Below are positions 16,548 through 25,951 of a DNA stretch of 64,000 nucleotides, piece by piece (positions within the stretch are counted from its first letter, which is position 1; each line of letters starts with the position of its first letter). The stretch lies in the NCBI RefSeq assembly GCF_001439605.1, contig NZ_LMBX01000002.1, positions 262,015-326,014 of the forward strand, in the 5' to 3' direction. Position numbers and translations under genes: made by a program. Source of the stretch: Cytobacillus praedii (GTDB lineage: Bacteria; Bacillota; Bacilli; Bacillales; Cytobacillaceae). The notes under the pieces were generated by a model that was not told where the DNA came from, did no database searches, and worked only from the letters and a program-made list of their open reading frames with translations.

Positions 16548-17750
16548 ATGAAGAAACAGCCATTATGGACAAAGGATTTTCTGGGAATATCCTTTATAAG
16601 TTTATTTTTATTTCTTGTATTTTATATTTTGCTTACGACATTGCCAATTTATGTATTAGACGAGTTGCATGGAAATGAAACCCAGGTAGGATTAATTGTT
16701 GCGGTATTTTTAATTGCTGCCGTTCTATGCCGTCCATTTACTGGAAAATGGATTGATACAATTGGAAGAAAAAAAATCCTGCTTTCTTCCGTAATCATAT
16801 TTTCCTTCGCCAGTTTTTTATATGCATGGACAGATTCTATTCCTCTGCTGCTTGGACTCAGGTTCTTACATGGGATCGGTTTTGGAATGGCAACAACCGC
16901 AACTGGGGCAATAATAGCTGATATTGTTCCGAATGAAAGAAAAGGGGAAGGACTCGGCTATTATGCTTTATTTATGAATTTAGCCATGGTAATTGGTCCC
17001 TTTGCAGGACTAACGATTATCCAAATAACAAGCTTTAAACTTCTCTTTATTTTGTGCACTGTTTTAGCTTTCTTTGCACTCCTATTATCTCTTATTGTTC
17101 GTATTCCAGAGGCATCAATCCCTGAAGAAACAGGACATTCCACATTTTCGATTGGCAGCTTTTTCGAGAAGAATGCTATTTCAGTATCCATTGTAGGGGG
17201 AATATTAGCACTTGCTTATTCAGGAATCCTTTCATTTATTTCCGTTTACGCAAAAGAATTAGGTTTATTTAAAGCAGCCAGCTTTTTCTTTGTTGTTTAT
17301 GCAGTTGCCATTGTGATATCTAGACCATTTACAGGAAGATGGTTTGATCTCTATGGGGAAAATAAAATCGTGTATCCTTCTATTATTTTGTTTGCTATCG
17401 GAATGATCATGTTAAGTCAGGCAAATAGCACCTTCCTATTCCTATTTTCAGCAGCTATTATCGGACTGGGCTATGGAAGTCTATCACCAAGTTTACAAAC
17501 TGTTGCCATTAACAATTCAGCCCCTTCCAAGAGGGGATTAGCTACATCTACATTCTTTACATTTTTCGATTCAGGGATTGGAATCGGTTCCTATGCACTA
17601 GGTGTGATCGCCGTATATACGAATCTGTCCACCCTGTATTTAGTTCTTGCAGGGGTGGTCCTTCTTGCCTTTCTTGCGTATTATCTTCTTCACGGCAAAA
17701 AATCAAATAACCAGAATATGCTGCATACGGAAGCTGATATTTCATTGTAG
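16548..17750 (+). CDS. Major facilitator superfamily drug/sugar-type efflux transporter
   Basis: A 400-residue, twelve-helix MFS protein. The loop 2-3 signature appears as GKWIDTIGRKKILLSS and is echoed in the second half as GRWFDLYGENKIVY. LRFLHGIGFGMATTATGAII matches the helix 4-5 motif of proton-linked exporters. Substrate is unknown. Position behind a marR gene, with a MarR-like box at 16513-16524 between them, suggests inducible efflux. GGAGG lies seven bases before ATG, and a terminator follows the stop directly. Confidence 0.88.
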   Translation: MKKQPLWTKDFLGISFISLFLFLVFYILLTTLPIYVLDELHGNETQVGLIVAVFLIAAVLCRPFTGKWIDTIGRKKILLSSVIIFSFASFLYAWTDSIPLLLGLRFLHGIGFGMATTATGAIIADIVPNERKGEGLGYYALFMNLAMVIGPFAGLTIIQITSFKLLFILCTVLAFFALLLSLIVRIPEASIPEETGHSTFSIGSFFEKNAISVSIVGGILALAYSGILSFISVYAKELGLFKAASFFFVVYAVAIVISRPFTGRWFDLYGENKIVYPSIILFAIGMIMLSQANSTFLFLFSAAIIGLGYGSLSPSLQTVAINNSAPSKRGLATSTFFTFFDSGIGIGSYALGVIAVYTNLSTLYLVLAGVVLLAFLAYYLLHGKKSNNQNMLHTEADISL

Positions 17751-17751
17751 A

Positions 17752-17780
17752 AAAAGAGCCCATTTAAGGGCTCTTTTTTT
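17752..17780 (+). terminator. Terminator after the MFS gene
   Basis: AGAGCCC-atttaa-GGGCTCT followed by seven Ts, starting two bases after the stop codon. Confidence 0.9.
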
Positions 17781-17849
17781 GTAAAAAAGGATATGATTCT
17801 CTTTCCAAAGGAGTTCAGCAGTTTTTTCAGGACAATGTATATACAATTA

Positions 17850-17880
17850 CAAAAAAAGCTAAACCTATTCAGGTTTAGCT
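17850..17880 (-). terminator. Terminator overlapping the motB stop codon
   Basis: AGCTAAACCT and AGGTTTAGCT form a perfect 10-bp stem with loop ATTC. On the minus strand it is followed by seven Ts. The motB TAG lies within the stem. Confidence 0.9.
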
Positions 17881-18653
17881 TCTGTTCTTGGTAAGATTAA
17901 AATTTCAACTCTTCTATTTTTAGCTTTTCCTTCAACAGTATCATTTGAAGCCACAGGCTGGAACTCTCCAAAACCTTTAGCACTGAACATTCTAGGATCG
18001 AGCTCATGATTCTTTAAAATAATCTTCATAAAGTTAATTGCCCGCATAACACTTAGTTCCCAGTTTGAATCAAATGGAGCATTTCCAATTGGGACATTAT
18101 CTGTATGCCCGCTAATAATAATATTTCTTGGCGGATCCATAACAAGGAGTTCAGCAATTTCGTTTGCTATCTTTAAATCCTCTGGTCTTACATCTGCACT
18201 TCCTGGTGCAAATAATACATTATCTCTAATGGAAACCATTAATCCCTCACCAGTTAATGATGTTTGCAGTTTCCCTGTTAACTGATTGTCCTCAATAAAT
18301 TTATTAACTTTCACTTGGATAGCTTCCAATTCCTTCTGATCAACCTTTTGAAGTAACTTCTTATCAATCTTCAATCCATTCGGATCGTCTGCTTCTGTAT
18401 CCTCTGTCTCTTCATCAGCCTGCATTTGTCCTTCAGGCAGCGGACTTGGGAACTCCATCATCCCCGTCCCCCCTGTAAGTGCACTGCTGAACGCTTTTGA
18501 AATCGCTTGAAACTTCACAGCATCAATAGAACTGGAAGCAAATAGAACAATAAATAAGGCTAGCAATAAAGTGAGCAAATCAGAATAGGGAAGAAGCCAA
18601 GATTCATCCACATGTCCTTCGTCATGACCCTTTTTCTTTTTTCGTTTACTCAT
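17865..18653 (-). CDS. motB: Flagellar motor stator protein MotB
   Basis: This 262-residue stator subunit couples proton flow to flagellar rotation. A short cytoplasmic N-terminus (RKKKKGHDEG) leads to one membrane helix with the proton-carrying Asp in LLPYSDLLTLLLALFIVLF. An acidic linker follows, then a C-terminal OmpA-like peptidoglycan-binding domain (ISGHTDNVPI, NWELSVMRAINFM, AKGFGEFQP, NRRVEILIL). The helix sequence resembles proton-type MotB rather than sodium-type MotS. It overlaps motA by eight bases, so the two are translationally coupled. Confidence 0.95.
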   Translation of the reverse strand: MSKRKKKKGHDEGHVDESWLLPYSDLLTLLLALFIVLFASSSIDAVKFQAISKAFSSALTGGTGMMEFPSPLPEGQMQADEETEDTEADDPNGLKIDKKLLQKVDQKELEAIQVKVNKFIEDNQLTGKLQTSLTGEGLMVSIRDNVLFAPGSADVRPEDLKIANEIAELLVMDPPRNIIISGHTDNVPIGNAPFDSNWELSVMRAINFMKIILKNHELDPRMFSAKGFGEFQPVASNDTVEGKAKNRRVEILILPRTEAKPE

Positions 18654-19440
18654 CCTTTTTCACACTGCTTTCTTCAAGAAATTTCTTTCTATCACCAACA
18701 GGTAAATAAGAAGCTAATTTTTGCTCAATCACTCTTGGTGCTTCACCTTCTAAGACAGATAATACACCTTCAATCATCATTGATTTAAGCTTCACTTCTT
18801 GTTTTGATTTACGTTTTAGCTTATTAGCGAACGGATGCCAAAGTACATATCCAGTGAATATTCCTAGTAGCGTTGCAACGAAGGCAGCACTGATTGCATG
18901 TCCTAAAGCATCTGTATCACTCATGTCTTTTAATGCTGCAATCAATCCTACTACTGCACCTAAAACTCCCAGTGTTGGAGCATATGTTCCAGCTTGTGTG
19001 AAAATTAGCGCACCAGCAGAATGTCTTTCTTCCATCGCTTCAATTTCTTCACTTAAAACGTCACGTATGTAATCAGCACTCTGTCCATCAACCGCAAGTG
19101 ACAAACCATTCTTTAAAAAGGGATCATCTATTTCGCTCGTTTTAGCTTCAAGAGCAAGCAGTCCTTCTTTTCTAGCTAATTGCGCCCACTCAGAAATCAT
19201 TTTGATTAGATCAATCGGATCCATTTGCTTTCTTTCCTTAAAAATGACTCCGAATAACTTGGGAACCCGCTTGATTTCACTAGTCGGGAACGCAATAATT
19301 ACAGTTGCTGCTGTACCTGCAAGGATGATCAAGATTGCTGCCGGGTTTGCTAATGCAACCAAATCTACCCCTTTTAAAACCATCCCAACCCCAACTGCAA
19401 CGAATCCTAGTATTAACCCAATTAACGATGTTTTATCCAT
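18646..19440 (-). CDS. motA: Flagellar motor stator protein MotA
   Basis: This 264-residue stator subunit surrounds the MotB helix and contacts the rotor protein FliG. Four membrane helices are visible, two at the N-terminus (LIGLILGFVAVGVGMVLKG and AAILIILAGTAATVIIAF) and two after residue 145 (TYAPTLGVLGAVVGLIAAL and AISAAFVATLLGIFTGYVLW). A charged cytoplasmic loop lies between the pairs, and the family Pro residues are present. GGTGAGG precedes the ATG. It forms a bicistronic operon with motB ending in a strong terminator. A clear sigma-D promoter was not found in the 230 bases upstream. Confidence 0.95.
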   Translation of the reverse strand: MDKTSLIGLILGFVAVGVGMVLKGVDLVALANPAAILIILAGTAATVIIAFPTSEIKRVPKLFGVIFKERKQMDPIDLIKMISEWAQLARKEGLLALEAKTSEIDDPFLKNGLSLAVDGQSADYIRDVLSEEIEAMEERHSAGALIFTQAGTYAPTLGVLGAVVGLIAALKDMSDTDALGHAISAAFVATLLGIFTGYVLWHPFANKLKRKSKQEVKLKSMMIEGVLSVLEGEAPRVIEQKLASYLPVGDRKKFLEESSVKKDE

Positions 19441-19630
19441 ATATCCTCACCTATCTCTATTAATCTATGAATGATTTTTCCGCACAATATTGCCTTACTT
19501 AATTCAGGATAATATTAAATGATTTCTTATTTCTTATTTCGACAAAATTCTTATAAGCTTTAGGTGAAATTAACATTTTTAATTTATTTTCATTTTTTTA
19601 TGTATTTAATGAAGAGGTCAATATAGTAGA

Positions 19631-19655
19631 AAGCAGGGATCGTTCATCCCTGCTT
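19631..19655 (-). terminator. Hairpin after the small His/Asn-rich gene
   Basis: AAGCAGGGAT-cgttc-ATCCCTGCTT is a perfect 10-bp stem 15 bases after the stop of the 19670-19882 gene. The following minus-strand tract (TCTACTATATT) is only mildly T-rich. Confidence 0.6.
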
Positions 19656-19669
19656 CCGCCTTTCATTCA

Positions 19670-19882
19670 TTAGAACCAGCAGCATCTTCTTCTGCAGCGA
19701 TGTCTATTATGGTCTTCTGCACCAGCAACATTTCCTCTTCTGCAATGATGGTTGTGTCTATTTTCATCTTCCGCGCCCATAACGAACACTCTGTTTGCTC
19801 GAATAATAACTTGATCAGCATTTATTACTCGTCTATTGTTGTTATGATGTCTGTTATTATCGTTATCCCAATTACTACACAT
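19670..19882 (-). CDS. Small His/Asn/Arg/Cys-rich protein, function unknown
   Basis: A 70-residue protein of unusual composition. The first part is DNDNNRHHNNNRR, the middle is VINADQVIIRANRVFVMGAE, and the second half carries an imperfect repeat (GAEDENRHNHH and GAEDHNRHRC) with Cys pairs, ending CRRRCCWF. A strong GGAGG with correct spacing before the ATG and a hairpin after the stop support a real gene. I do not recognise the family. His/Asn/Arg-rich short proteins in spore-formers are often coat or metal-binding proteins, but that is only a suggestion. It is monocistronic downstream of motAB. Confidence 0.65.
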   Translation of the reverse strand: MCSNWDNDNNRHHNNNRRVINADQVIIRANRVFVMGAEDENRHNHHCRRGNVAGAEDHNRHRCRRRCCWF

Positions 19883-20080
19883 AAATTTCCCCCTCCTTCC
19901 ATCTCAATTACTATAGAATATGTAATCAATAAATAATCGAATGGACAAACATGCCAAGAAATGACATATTCCTTAAAAATAAGCATTCACCTAGCACTCC
20001 TTTTAAAAGAAAGCCTCTTAAATTTAATCTACATAGGTTTTTATGAATAAGGGGAAGATACTTGAAGAGATAGGAAAGGG

Positions 20081-20257
20081 GTGTTTATTATCGCTCGCGG
20101 TGAACATTTTAATCACAAAAAGAAAAATCATCCAGGTAATTTCCCAGACATTACCGAAACACAAAAACGTGCAGCAACAGAAGCACAGGAGGATGAAGAA
20201 TTTCTTGTTGTGCAGGAAGCCTTCAAAAATCGTTTAGAGGAAGATGAAGATAGATAA
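20081..20257 (+). CDS. Small acidic/Lys-rich hypothetical protein, non-obvious start
   Basis: A 58-codon frame ends at TAA 20255-20257, eight bases before a terminator. The protein includes ARGEHFNHKKKNHPGNF, then TETQKRAATEAQEDEEFLVV, and ends in the acidic EEDEDR. It is hydrophilic, with no membrane segment. The only conventional start is GTG 20081-20083, five bases after AGGA. A better-placed AAAGGGG would suit ATT (20087) or ATC (20090), the latter giving a protein beginning M-ARGEHF. The other overlapping frame on this strand starting near 20043 has no such composition or ribosome site. Family not recognised. Confidence 0.55.
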   Translation: MFIIARGEHFNHKKKNHPGNFPDITETQKRAATEAQEDEEFLVVQEAFKNRLEEDEDR

Positions 20258-20264
20258 TAGCAGG

Positions 20265-20300
20265 AAAAAAGAGGGTCTAATTCATTTAGACCCTCTTTCA
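20265..20300. terminator. Bidirectional terminator between the small gene and hutH
   Basis: AAGAGGGTCTAA and TTTAGACCCTCTT pair across a short loop with A-rich and T-rich flanks, so it can end the plus-strand small gene and the minus-strand hutH. Confidence 0.85.
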
Positions 20301-20307
20301 TTTCATT

Positions 20308-21801
20308 TTATAATATGTCTACGTTTCCATTCTTAAGCCATGCGGAGCATGCTGCAATATCCTTAGAAAAGACACGATCCTTAGTTATGGAAGGAATAAT
20401 CTTACGTGCCGCTTCATAAAACTGCTTTGTTTTATCTGCCATTTTCTCAATTCCTCTGTATTCTACTGCCTGAAGTGCACAAATTAGCTCAATCGCAAGG
20501 ACATTATTTACATTCTGCACAATTTGATACGCATGTCTTGAACCAATTGTACCCATGCTCACATGATCCTCTTGATTTGCCGAGGACGGAATTGAATCCA
20601 CACTTGCCGGATGGGCCAATGTTTTATTTTCAGATACAAGTGCAGCGGCAGCATATTGAAGAATCATTGCACCTGATTGAAGACCAGGTTCTGGGCTTAA
20701 GAATGGCGGCAAGTCACTTAACTGCGGATTAACTAAACGCTCAATTCTACGCTCCGAAATATTTGCAAGCTCCGCAACAGCTATCTTCATAAAATCCATA
20801 GCAAAAGCAATTGGCTGTCCATGGAAGTTTCCGCCTGAAATGACATGATTCCCATCATCAAAAATTAACGGATTATCGGTTGCAGCATTTATTTCGATTT
20901 CTAGCTTTTCCTTTACATAATCAAGAGCCTGCCATGAAGCCCCATGTACTTGCGGAATACAGCGAATGGAGTATGCATCCTGAACACGAATATCTCCCTG
21001 TTTAGTAATTAAAGCACTTCCTGATAAATATTCTCGTATTCTCCTAGCCGTATCTACTTGCTGTTTATAGCCTCTTGCTAGATGAATTTTCTCATCAAAT
21101 GCATCAATAATGCCGTTCAAGCCTTCCATCGTTACCGCAGCAATTAATTCACTTTGATAGGCAAGCTTCTCTGCTTCCAAATAGCCGACAACCCCCATCG
21201 CTGTCATTGCCTGTGTACCATTAATTAATGCTAGTCCTTCTTTTGCTTCTAAAGTAAGAGGCTCTATTCCTTCTTCCATAAGAACCTCATTAGATGCTCT
21301 CTTTTCCCCCTTATAATAAACCTCTCCCTCTCCTACTAGAACGAGTGCTAGATGGGAAAGTGGTGCAAGATCCCCGCTAGCACCAAGGGATCCTTGCTGC
21401 GGAATCACTGGATGGATTTCTTTATTAACTAATTCAATCAGACGCTCAATAATAATAGGGCGTGCCCCTGAAAATCCTTTCAGTAACGCATTAGCCCGTA
21501 AAAGCACCATGGCACGTGACACAAGCTCAGGAAATGGCTCCCCAACTCCACATGCATGAGAACGAATAAGATTAAGCTGAAGATCGTTCACATCATTCGG
21601 ATCAATGAGAACATCGCTAAATTTTCCAAATCCGGTATTAATTCCATAAACTACTCTTTCCTCATTTACGATCTTCTTAACAGCGTCATGACTCTTCCTC
21701 ACCTGATCCATGCTTTCCTCAGATGCGGAAACCTGTTCATTATTGAATAAAACCTTTTTTACTTCCTCTAAAGTTAATGTGTTTCCAGATAAAATAACCA
21801 T
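20308..21801 (-). CDS. hutH: Histidine ammonia-lyase
   Basis: A 497-residue lyase that removes ammonia from L-histidine to give urocanate. Residues 141-143 (ASG in [14 protein letters not shown]) form the MIO electrophile, and [25 protein letters not shown] and [11 protein letters not shown] are family active-site segments. I start at ATG 21799-21801, five bases after GAGGAGG; the longer frame has no ribosome site and would run through the leader hairpin. The other hut genes (hutU, hutI, hutG) and hutP are not in the window, so hutH stands alone here. A promoter (21946-21975) and an intrinsic terminator in the leader (21835-21880) imply conditional read-through. Confidence 0.96.
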   Translation of the reverse strand: MVILSGNTLTLEEVKKVLFNNEQVSASEESMDQVRKSHDAVKKIVNEERVVYGINTGFGKFSDVLIDPNDVNDLQLNLIRSHACGVGEPFPELVSRAMVLLRANALLKGFSGARPIIIERLIELVNKEIHPVIPQQGSLGASGDLAPLSHLALVLVGEGEVYYKGEKRASNEVLMEEGIEPLTLEAKEGLALINGTQAMTAMGVVGYLEAEKLAYQSELIAAVTMEGLNGIIDAFDEKIHLARGYKQQVDTARRIREYLSGSALITKQGDIRVQDAYSIRCIPQVHGASWQALDYVKEKLEIEINAATDNPLIFDDGNHVISGGNFHGQPIAFAMDFMKIAVAELANISERRIERLVNPQLSDLPPFLSPEPGLQSGAMILQYAAAALVSENKTLAHPASVDSIPSSANQEDHVSMGTIGSRHAYQIVQNVNNVLAIELICALQAVEYRGIEKMADKTKQFYEAARKIIPSITKDRVFSKDIAACSAWLKNGNVDIL

Positions 21802-21834
21802 TTCCTTCCTCCTCAATACATTAGTGAGATAAAG

Positions 21835-21880
21835 AAAAGGCTGTACTTCAAACAAGCGTTTGAAATACAGCCTTTTTGTA
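21835..21880 (-). terminator. Leader terminator (attenuator) upstream of hutH
   Basis: AAAGGCTGTACTTCAAAC (21836-21853) pairs with GTTTGAAATACAGCCTTT (21858-21875), an 18-bp stem with one mismatch and loop AAGC. On the minus strand it is followed by TTCTTTATC. It lies between the hutH promoter and the gene, so it would stop transcription in the leader. In B. subtilis, hut is controlled by HutP antitermination at a terminator before hutH; this may be the equivalent. Confidence 0.7.
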
Positions 21881-21945
21881 TGAACGAGCTACTAATTGAC
21901 AAGTCATAGCAATCATTCCAATCGAAAATTTTCCGAATATAATTA

Positions 21946-21975
21946 ATTTTACGATCAGAGCGGATTTATTGTCAA
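21946..21975 (-). promoter_or_regulatory. hutH promoter
   Basis: On the minus strand TTGACA (21970-21975), an 18-base spacer and TAAAAT (21946-21951) form a near-consensus sigma-A promoter. The predicted leader is about 140 bases and contains the terminator hairpin. Confidence 0.75.
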
Positions 21976-22109
21976 TGAATAATTGTAAAATTTTAACAAG
22001 TTAGATTGTTAGCAGAGTAAAGTGTTTTTAAAAGATTAGGCTTTTTAGCAAACAGTATTCAAACAACTCTCTTTTAGAAAAGTACCAACATTAAAGAGAA
22101 ATGAACCAC

Positions 22110-24299
22110 TTAATCAAATTTTAATCCCTTTAACGCCTCTGCTAATGCATTATTGATTGGTTCTTCTTGTTTATTTTGTTCCTTTAAATACTTTTGTACA
22201 GTACGCTTATCTACCTTCCCCTTTGATTCCTTTTTACGGCGTGCCTCGAAAGCCGATAGTTTTTCACGATAGCCACATTTACATGCGAAAATTTGGCCTT
22301 CGCCTTCCCCTCGGAGCTCTAGCTTCTTCTTACATTGCGGGCAGCGTGCATTCGTTACGCGTGCGACATTTTTTCGATGGCCACATTCCCTATCCTGGCA
22401 TACGAGCATCTTGCCCTTTTTCCCATTCACTTCAAGCATTGGTTTTCCACAATCTGGGCAGCTCTTTGTAGAAATGTTGTCGTGCTTGTATTTTTTATTG
22501 CTCGCTTTAATGTCTGCTACAATCTCTTTCGTATATCGTTTCATCTCACCAATAAAGACTTCCTTTTTCAGCTTGCCTGCAGCGATAGCTTCGAGCTTTT
22601 GCTCCCACTCTGCTGTTAAGCTAGGCGATTTTAGCTCTTCAGGCACTAAATCCAATAACTGCTTACCTTTAGAGGTAATATGGATATCTTTGCCGCGCTT
22701 TTCAATAAGGAATGAATTGAAAAGCTTATCAATAATATCGGCCCGTGTTGCAACTGTCCCTAATCCACCGGTCGATTTTAATGTTTCTGCTAACTTTTTA
22801 TCTTCTGTTTCCATATATTTTGCTGGATTTTCCATCGCCGAAAGTAATGTTGCCTCATTAAAACGTGCAGGCGGCTTCGTTTGACCTGATGTTTGAGCAA
22901 TTAATTTTACATTTAATGCATCGCCTTTTTCGATGCGAGGCAAGAGCTGTTCCTTTAAATCATCTGCTGCCTCATCATCTTCAAATCGATTTTCATATAC
23001 TTCCTTCCAGCCGAGCGATAAAATTGTTTTCCCTCTTGCAGCAAAGTACTCCTCACCGATTTTCGCACGAAGGGTTAATTGCTCATATTCAAAGGCAGGG
23101 AATAATACGGCTAAAAATCGTTTAACAACTAGCTCATAAATTTTGCGCTCTTTATCTGTAAATGCAGAGAAATTTACATAGCTTTCTGTTGGAATGATGG
23201 CATGGTGATCGGATACTTTGCTATCATCAACAAATGATTTCGACGCTTTTATCGGTTTGGTTAAAATCTTATTAGCTAATGAGCGAAATTCTCCGATTCC
23301 ACATGCTTTTAAGCGTTCAGGAAGCGTTCCGACGATATCTGAAGAAATATAACGTGAATCCGTTCGAGGATAGGTTAAAACTTTATGCTGTTCATACAGC
23401 TTTTGCATAATATTTAACGTTTCCTTTGCAGAATAGCCAAAGATTTTATTCGCATCACGCTGGAGCTCTGTTAAATCATAAAGACCTGGAGCATAAGACT
23501 TCTTTGGCTTTTTTTCCATTTTTGTCACAATGGCATTTTTGCTGCCTAAATTCTTCACAATCCCATCGATTTTCTCTTTATCAAAGCTGCGGCTGTTTCC
23601 CTTTGCATCTTGCCAGGTTAACTTTAAGTTATTAGTTGTTTGAGCTTCAATGCCATAATAGGTTTTTGCCTTAAAGTTTCTAATTTCATCCTCGCGTGCA
23701 GCAATAATCGCTACAGTTGGTGTTTGTACACGGCCGCAATTTAGCTGGGCGTTGAATCTAGTAGTTAAGGCGCGTGTTGCATTTAAACCGATATACCAGT
23801 CAGCCTCAGAACGTGCAACAGCTGATGCATATAAATTGTCATACGCTTTGCCAGGCTTTAGGTTAGCAAAGCCAGCTTTAATTGCCTTATCCGTAACAGA
23901 GGAGATCCACAAACGCTTCATCGGTTTGCTCACTTTTACTTTATCTATAATCCAGCGTGCAACCAATTCTCCTTCCCTCCCAGCATCTGTAGCCACGATG
24001 ATTTCATTGACATCTTTTCTGGACAGCTGACTTTTAACCGCTTGAAACTGTTTTCCAGTCTGCTTAATCACCGTTAATTTTAAACGCTCCGGAAGCATAG
24101 GAAGATCTTCTAAATTCCATGTTTTATATTTCACATCGTAGCTCTCTGGATCGGCAAGTGTGACCAGATGGCCCAGTGCCCAAGTAACGATATATTTATC
24201 ACCTTCAAGATATCCATTACCTTTCTTATTACAATTCAGCACACGGGCAATATCACGTGCAACTGAAGGCTTTTCTGCAATTACAATACTTTTTGCCAT
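22110..24299 (-). CDS. topB: DNA topoisomerase III
   Basis: A 729-residue type IA topoisomerase that passes single strands through transient breaks and helps resolve replication and recombination intermediates. SIVIAEKPSVARDIARVL begins the Toprim domain, followed by IVATDAGREGELVARWI with the metal-binding acidic residues. The active-site Tyr lies in KVLTYPRTDSRYIS, and GRVQTPTVAII is a conserved cleft motif. The C-terminus has zinc-ribbon-like Cys clusters (CPDCGKPM, CQDRECGHRK, CPQCKKKL). Length matches Bacillus TopB. AAGGATG precedes the ATG. It is transcribed alone. Confidence 0.97.
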   Translation of the reverse strand: MAKSIVIAEKPSVARDIARVLNCNKKGNGYLEGDKYIVTWALGHLVTLADPESYDVKYKTWNLEDLPMLPERLKLTVIKQTGKQFQAVKSQLSRKDVNEIIVATDAGREGELVARWIIDKVKVSKPMKRLWISSVTDKAIKAGFANLKPGKAYDNLYASAVARSEADWYIGLNATRALTTRFNAQLNCGRVQTPTVAIIAAREDEIRNFKAKTYYGIEAQTTNNLKLTWQDAKGNSRSFDKEKIDGIVKNLGSKNAIVTKMEKKPKKSYAPGLYDLTELQRDANKIFGYSAKETLNIMQKLYEQHKVLTYPRTDSRYISSDIVGTLPERLKACGIGEFRSLANKILTKPIKASKSFVDDSKVSDHHAIIPTESYVNFSAFTDKERKIYELVVKRFLAVLFPAFEYEQLTLRAKIGEEYFAARGKTILSLGWKEVYENRFEDDEAADDLKEQLLPRIEKGDALNVKLIAQTSGQTKPPARFNEATLLSAMENPAKYMETEDKKLAETLKSTGGLGTVATRADIIDKLFNSFLIEKRGKDIHITSKGKQLLDLVPEELKSPSLTAEWEQKLEAIAAGKLKKEVFIGEMKRYTKEIVADIKASNKKYKHDNISTKSCPDCGKPMLEVNGKKGKMLVCQDRECGHRKNVARVTNARCPQCKKKLELRGEGEGQIFACKCGYREKLSAFEARRKKESKGKVDKRTVQKYLKEQNKQEEPINNALAEALKGLKFD

Positions 24300-24524
24300 C
24301 TTTAAAACATCCTTTCGAATTTCCGTAAGTTAAATATAGCATACGTCCTTAATGGAATCAGTAATTCTGAATTTATCCGTTTTTATTGGAGGAGATAGTG
24401 AGGAATTCCTATCGTAGGTAAGCTTTCGTTTCCAAATGATCAGTATCTGCTCTTTTCTTTTTTTGTCATAAAAAGCTCGTCCCCTTTCATAGCATGTACT
24501 AACTTAATAAGGGAGAGTGATTGT

Positions 24525-25838
24525 ATGTTAAACAGAATTGCAGACCGCTTTTCAAAGCTTGCAGAAAGATATCTACCTGATGCGTTTGTCATTGCTGTTT
24601 TAATGACCCTTCTTGTTTTTATACTCGGTTTCATAATGAAGCCCTCTGAACCAGTTGAGCTTTTCAAATCTTTTGGTGATGGGTTCTGGGTGTATCTATC
24701 GTTTACTATGCAAATGGTTTTATTGTTAATGACTGGAATGGCTCTAGCTTCCGTACCTATCGTTGAAAAAATGCTGGCATTTCTTGCCTCTAAAGCAAAA
24801 ACGGCTAATCAAGCTTATGTCATGACTTTTCTTGTATCTTCTGCAGCCTATTATATTAACTGGGGACTTGCTGTTGTTGTGGGAGCCATCATTGCGCGCG
24901 AATTAGGCAAAAGGAATAATAAAGCTCACTTCCCCCTTTTAGTTGCAGCTGCCTATACCCCAACAGCCCTTTATACAGCAGGCTTATCTAGTTCCATTGG
25001 GCTGACAGTTGCAACAAAAGGCCACTTCCTAGAGAATATTATGGGAGTCATCCCGACTTCAGAAACTATCTTTCATCCTGGAACAATCATAATATTCCTT
25101 GCACTATTAATCACACTCCCTATCTTTATTGTTCTTATGGCTCCTAAAAAAGACATCATCTCTTATTCACCTCCATCAAAAAAAGCAGAACCTGAGTATC
25201 ATAATGAACCAGCATCAACGCCTGCGGAACGATTAGAAAAGACATCCTTTCTTGGCATTATTACCGGATTAATTGGGATGGTTTATGCTATCTATGAATT
25301 TATTAATGGAAGAGATCTGGATTTAAATATCATCAATATTCTCTTTTTATCACTTGGACTTATCCTCCATAAATCATTGGGGCAATATGCCAAGGCATTT
25401 AAAGAAGCAGGAACAGCGATATCCCCAATTATTCTTCAGTTTCCTTTTTATGCAGGAATTATTGCCGTACTAGGCAGTTCTGGACTGGCAGAGTCCATTA
25501 TTAATGGCATGGCATCTATTGCAAGTAAAGATACATTTGATATCTTTACTTATTGGACAGCAGGTCTAGTTAACATTTTAGCTCCTTCTGGCGGGGGGCA
25601 ATGGGCGCTGCAAGGTCCGCTTCAGGTTCCAGCAGGCATCCAGCTCGGTGTCAATCCCGCGATTACCGCCATGGCCGTTGGATGGGGGGATGCCTGGACA
25701 AACTTAATTCAGCCTTTCTGGGCATTGCCGATATTAGCAGTAGTCGGTCTTCATATTCGTCATATAATGGGTTATTGTATTTTATTAAGTATTTGGGTTG
25801 GGGTCCTAACTACTGTACTAATGTATTTTGTATATTGA
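24525..25838 (+). CDS. atoE: Short-chain fatty acid transporter AtoE family
   Basis: A 437-residue membrane protein of the AtoE family, which imports short-chain fatty acids such as acetoacetate and butyrate. About a dozen hydrophobic helices are visible. SSAAYYINWGLAVVVGAIIA, the APSGGGQWALQGP loop and GWGDAWTNLIQPFWALPILA are family hallmarks. GGGAG lies nine bases before ATG. No fatty-acid catabolic genes are beside it. The next gene is an MFS transporter with its own promoter. Confidence 0.92.
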   Translation: MLNRIADRFSKLAERYLPDAFVIAVLMTLLVFILGFIMKPSEPVELFKSFGDGFWVYLSFTMQMVLLLMTGMALASVPIVEKMLAFLASKAKTANQAYVMTFLVSSAAYYINWGLAVVVGAIIARELGKRNNKAHFPLLVAAAYTPTALYTAGLSSSIGLTVATKGHFLENIMGVIPTSETIFHPGTIIIFLALLITLPIFIVLMAPKKDIISYSPPSKKAEPEYHNEPASTPAERLEKTSFLGIITGLIGMVYAIYEFINGRDLDLNIINILFLSLGLILHKSLGQYAKAFKEAGTAISPIILQFPFYAGIIAVLGSSGLAESIINGMASIASKDTFDIFTYWTAGLVNILAPSGGGQWALQGPLQVPAGIQLGVNPAITAMAVGWGDAWTNLIQPFWALPILAVVGLHIRHIMGYCILLSIWVGVLTTVLMYFVY

Positions 25839-25887
25839 TTAATCTCAAATTGAATGTTTCGACTCCTCACTTTTTTGGAAATATTCC

Positions 25888-25917
25888 TTGTTTTATCCAC
25901 AATTTTGGTAGTATGAT
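25888..25917 (+). promoter_or_regulatory. Promoter of the MFS gene at 25952
   Basis: TTGTTT (25888-25893), an 18-base spacer and TATGAT (25912-25917) lie 35 bases before the start codon. Confidence 0.55.
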
Positions 25918-25951
25918 AGCGTTATTCTAAAAGGGAAAATGAGGAAGCAGC

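Noticed and set aside
20043..20237. Plus-strand 64-codon frame overlapping 20081-20257
   Set aside because: Weak start context and composition unlike a protein; the alternative frame ends at a terminator and is hydrophilic like other small Bacillus proteins.
22157..24030. Many plus-strand open frames opposite topB
   Set aside because: They are antisense shadows of a strongly supported gene and have no ribosome sites.
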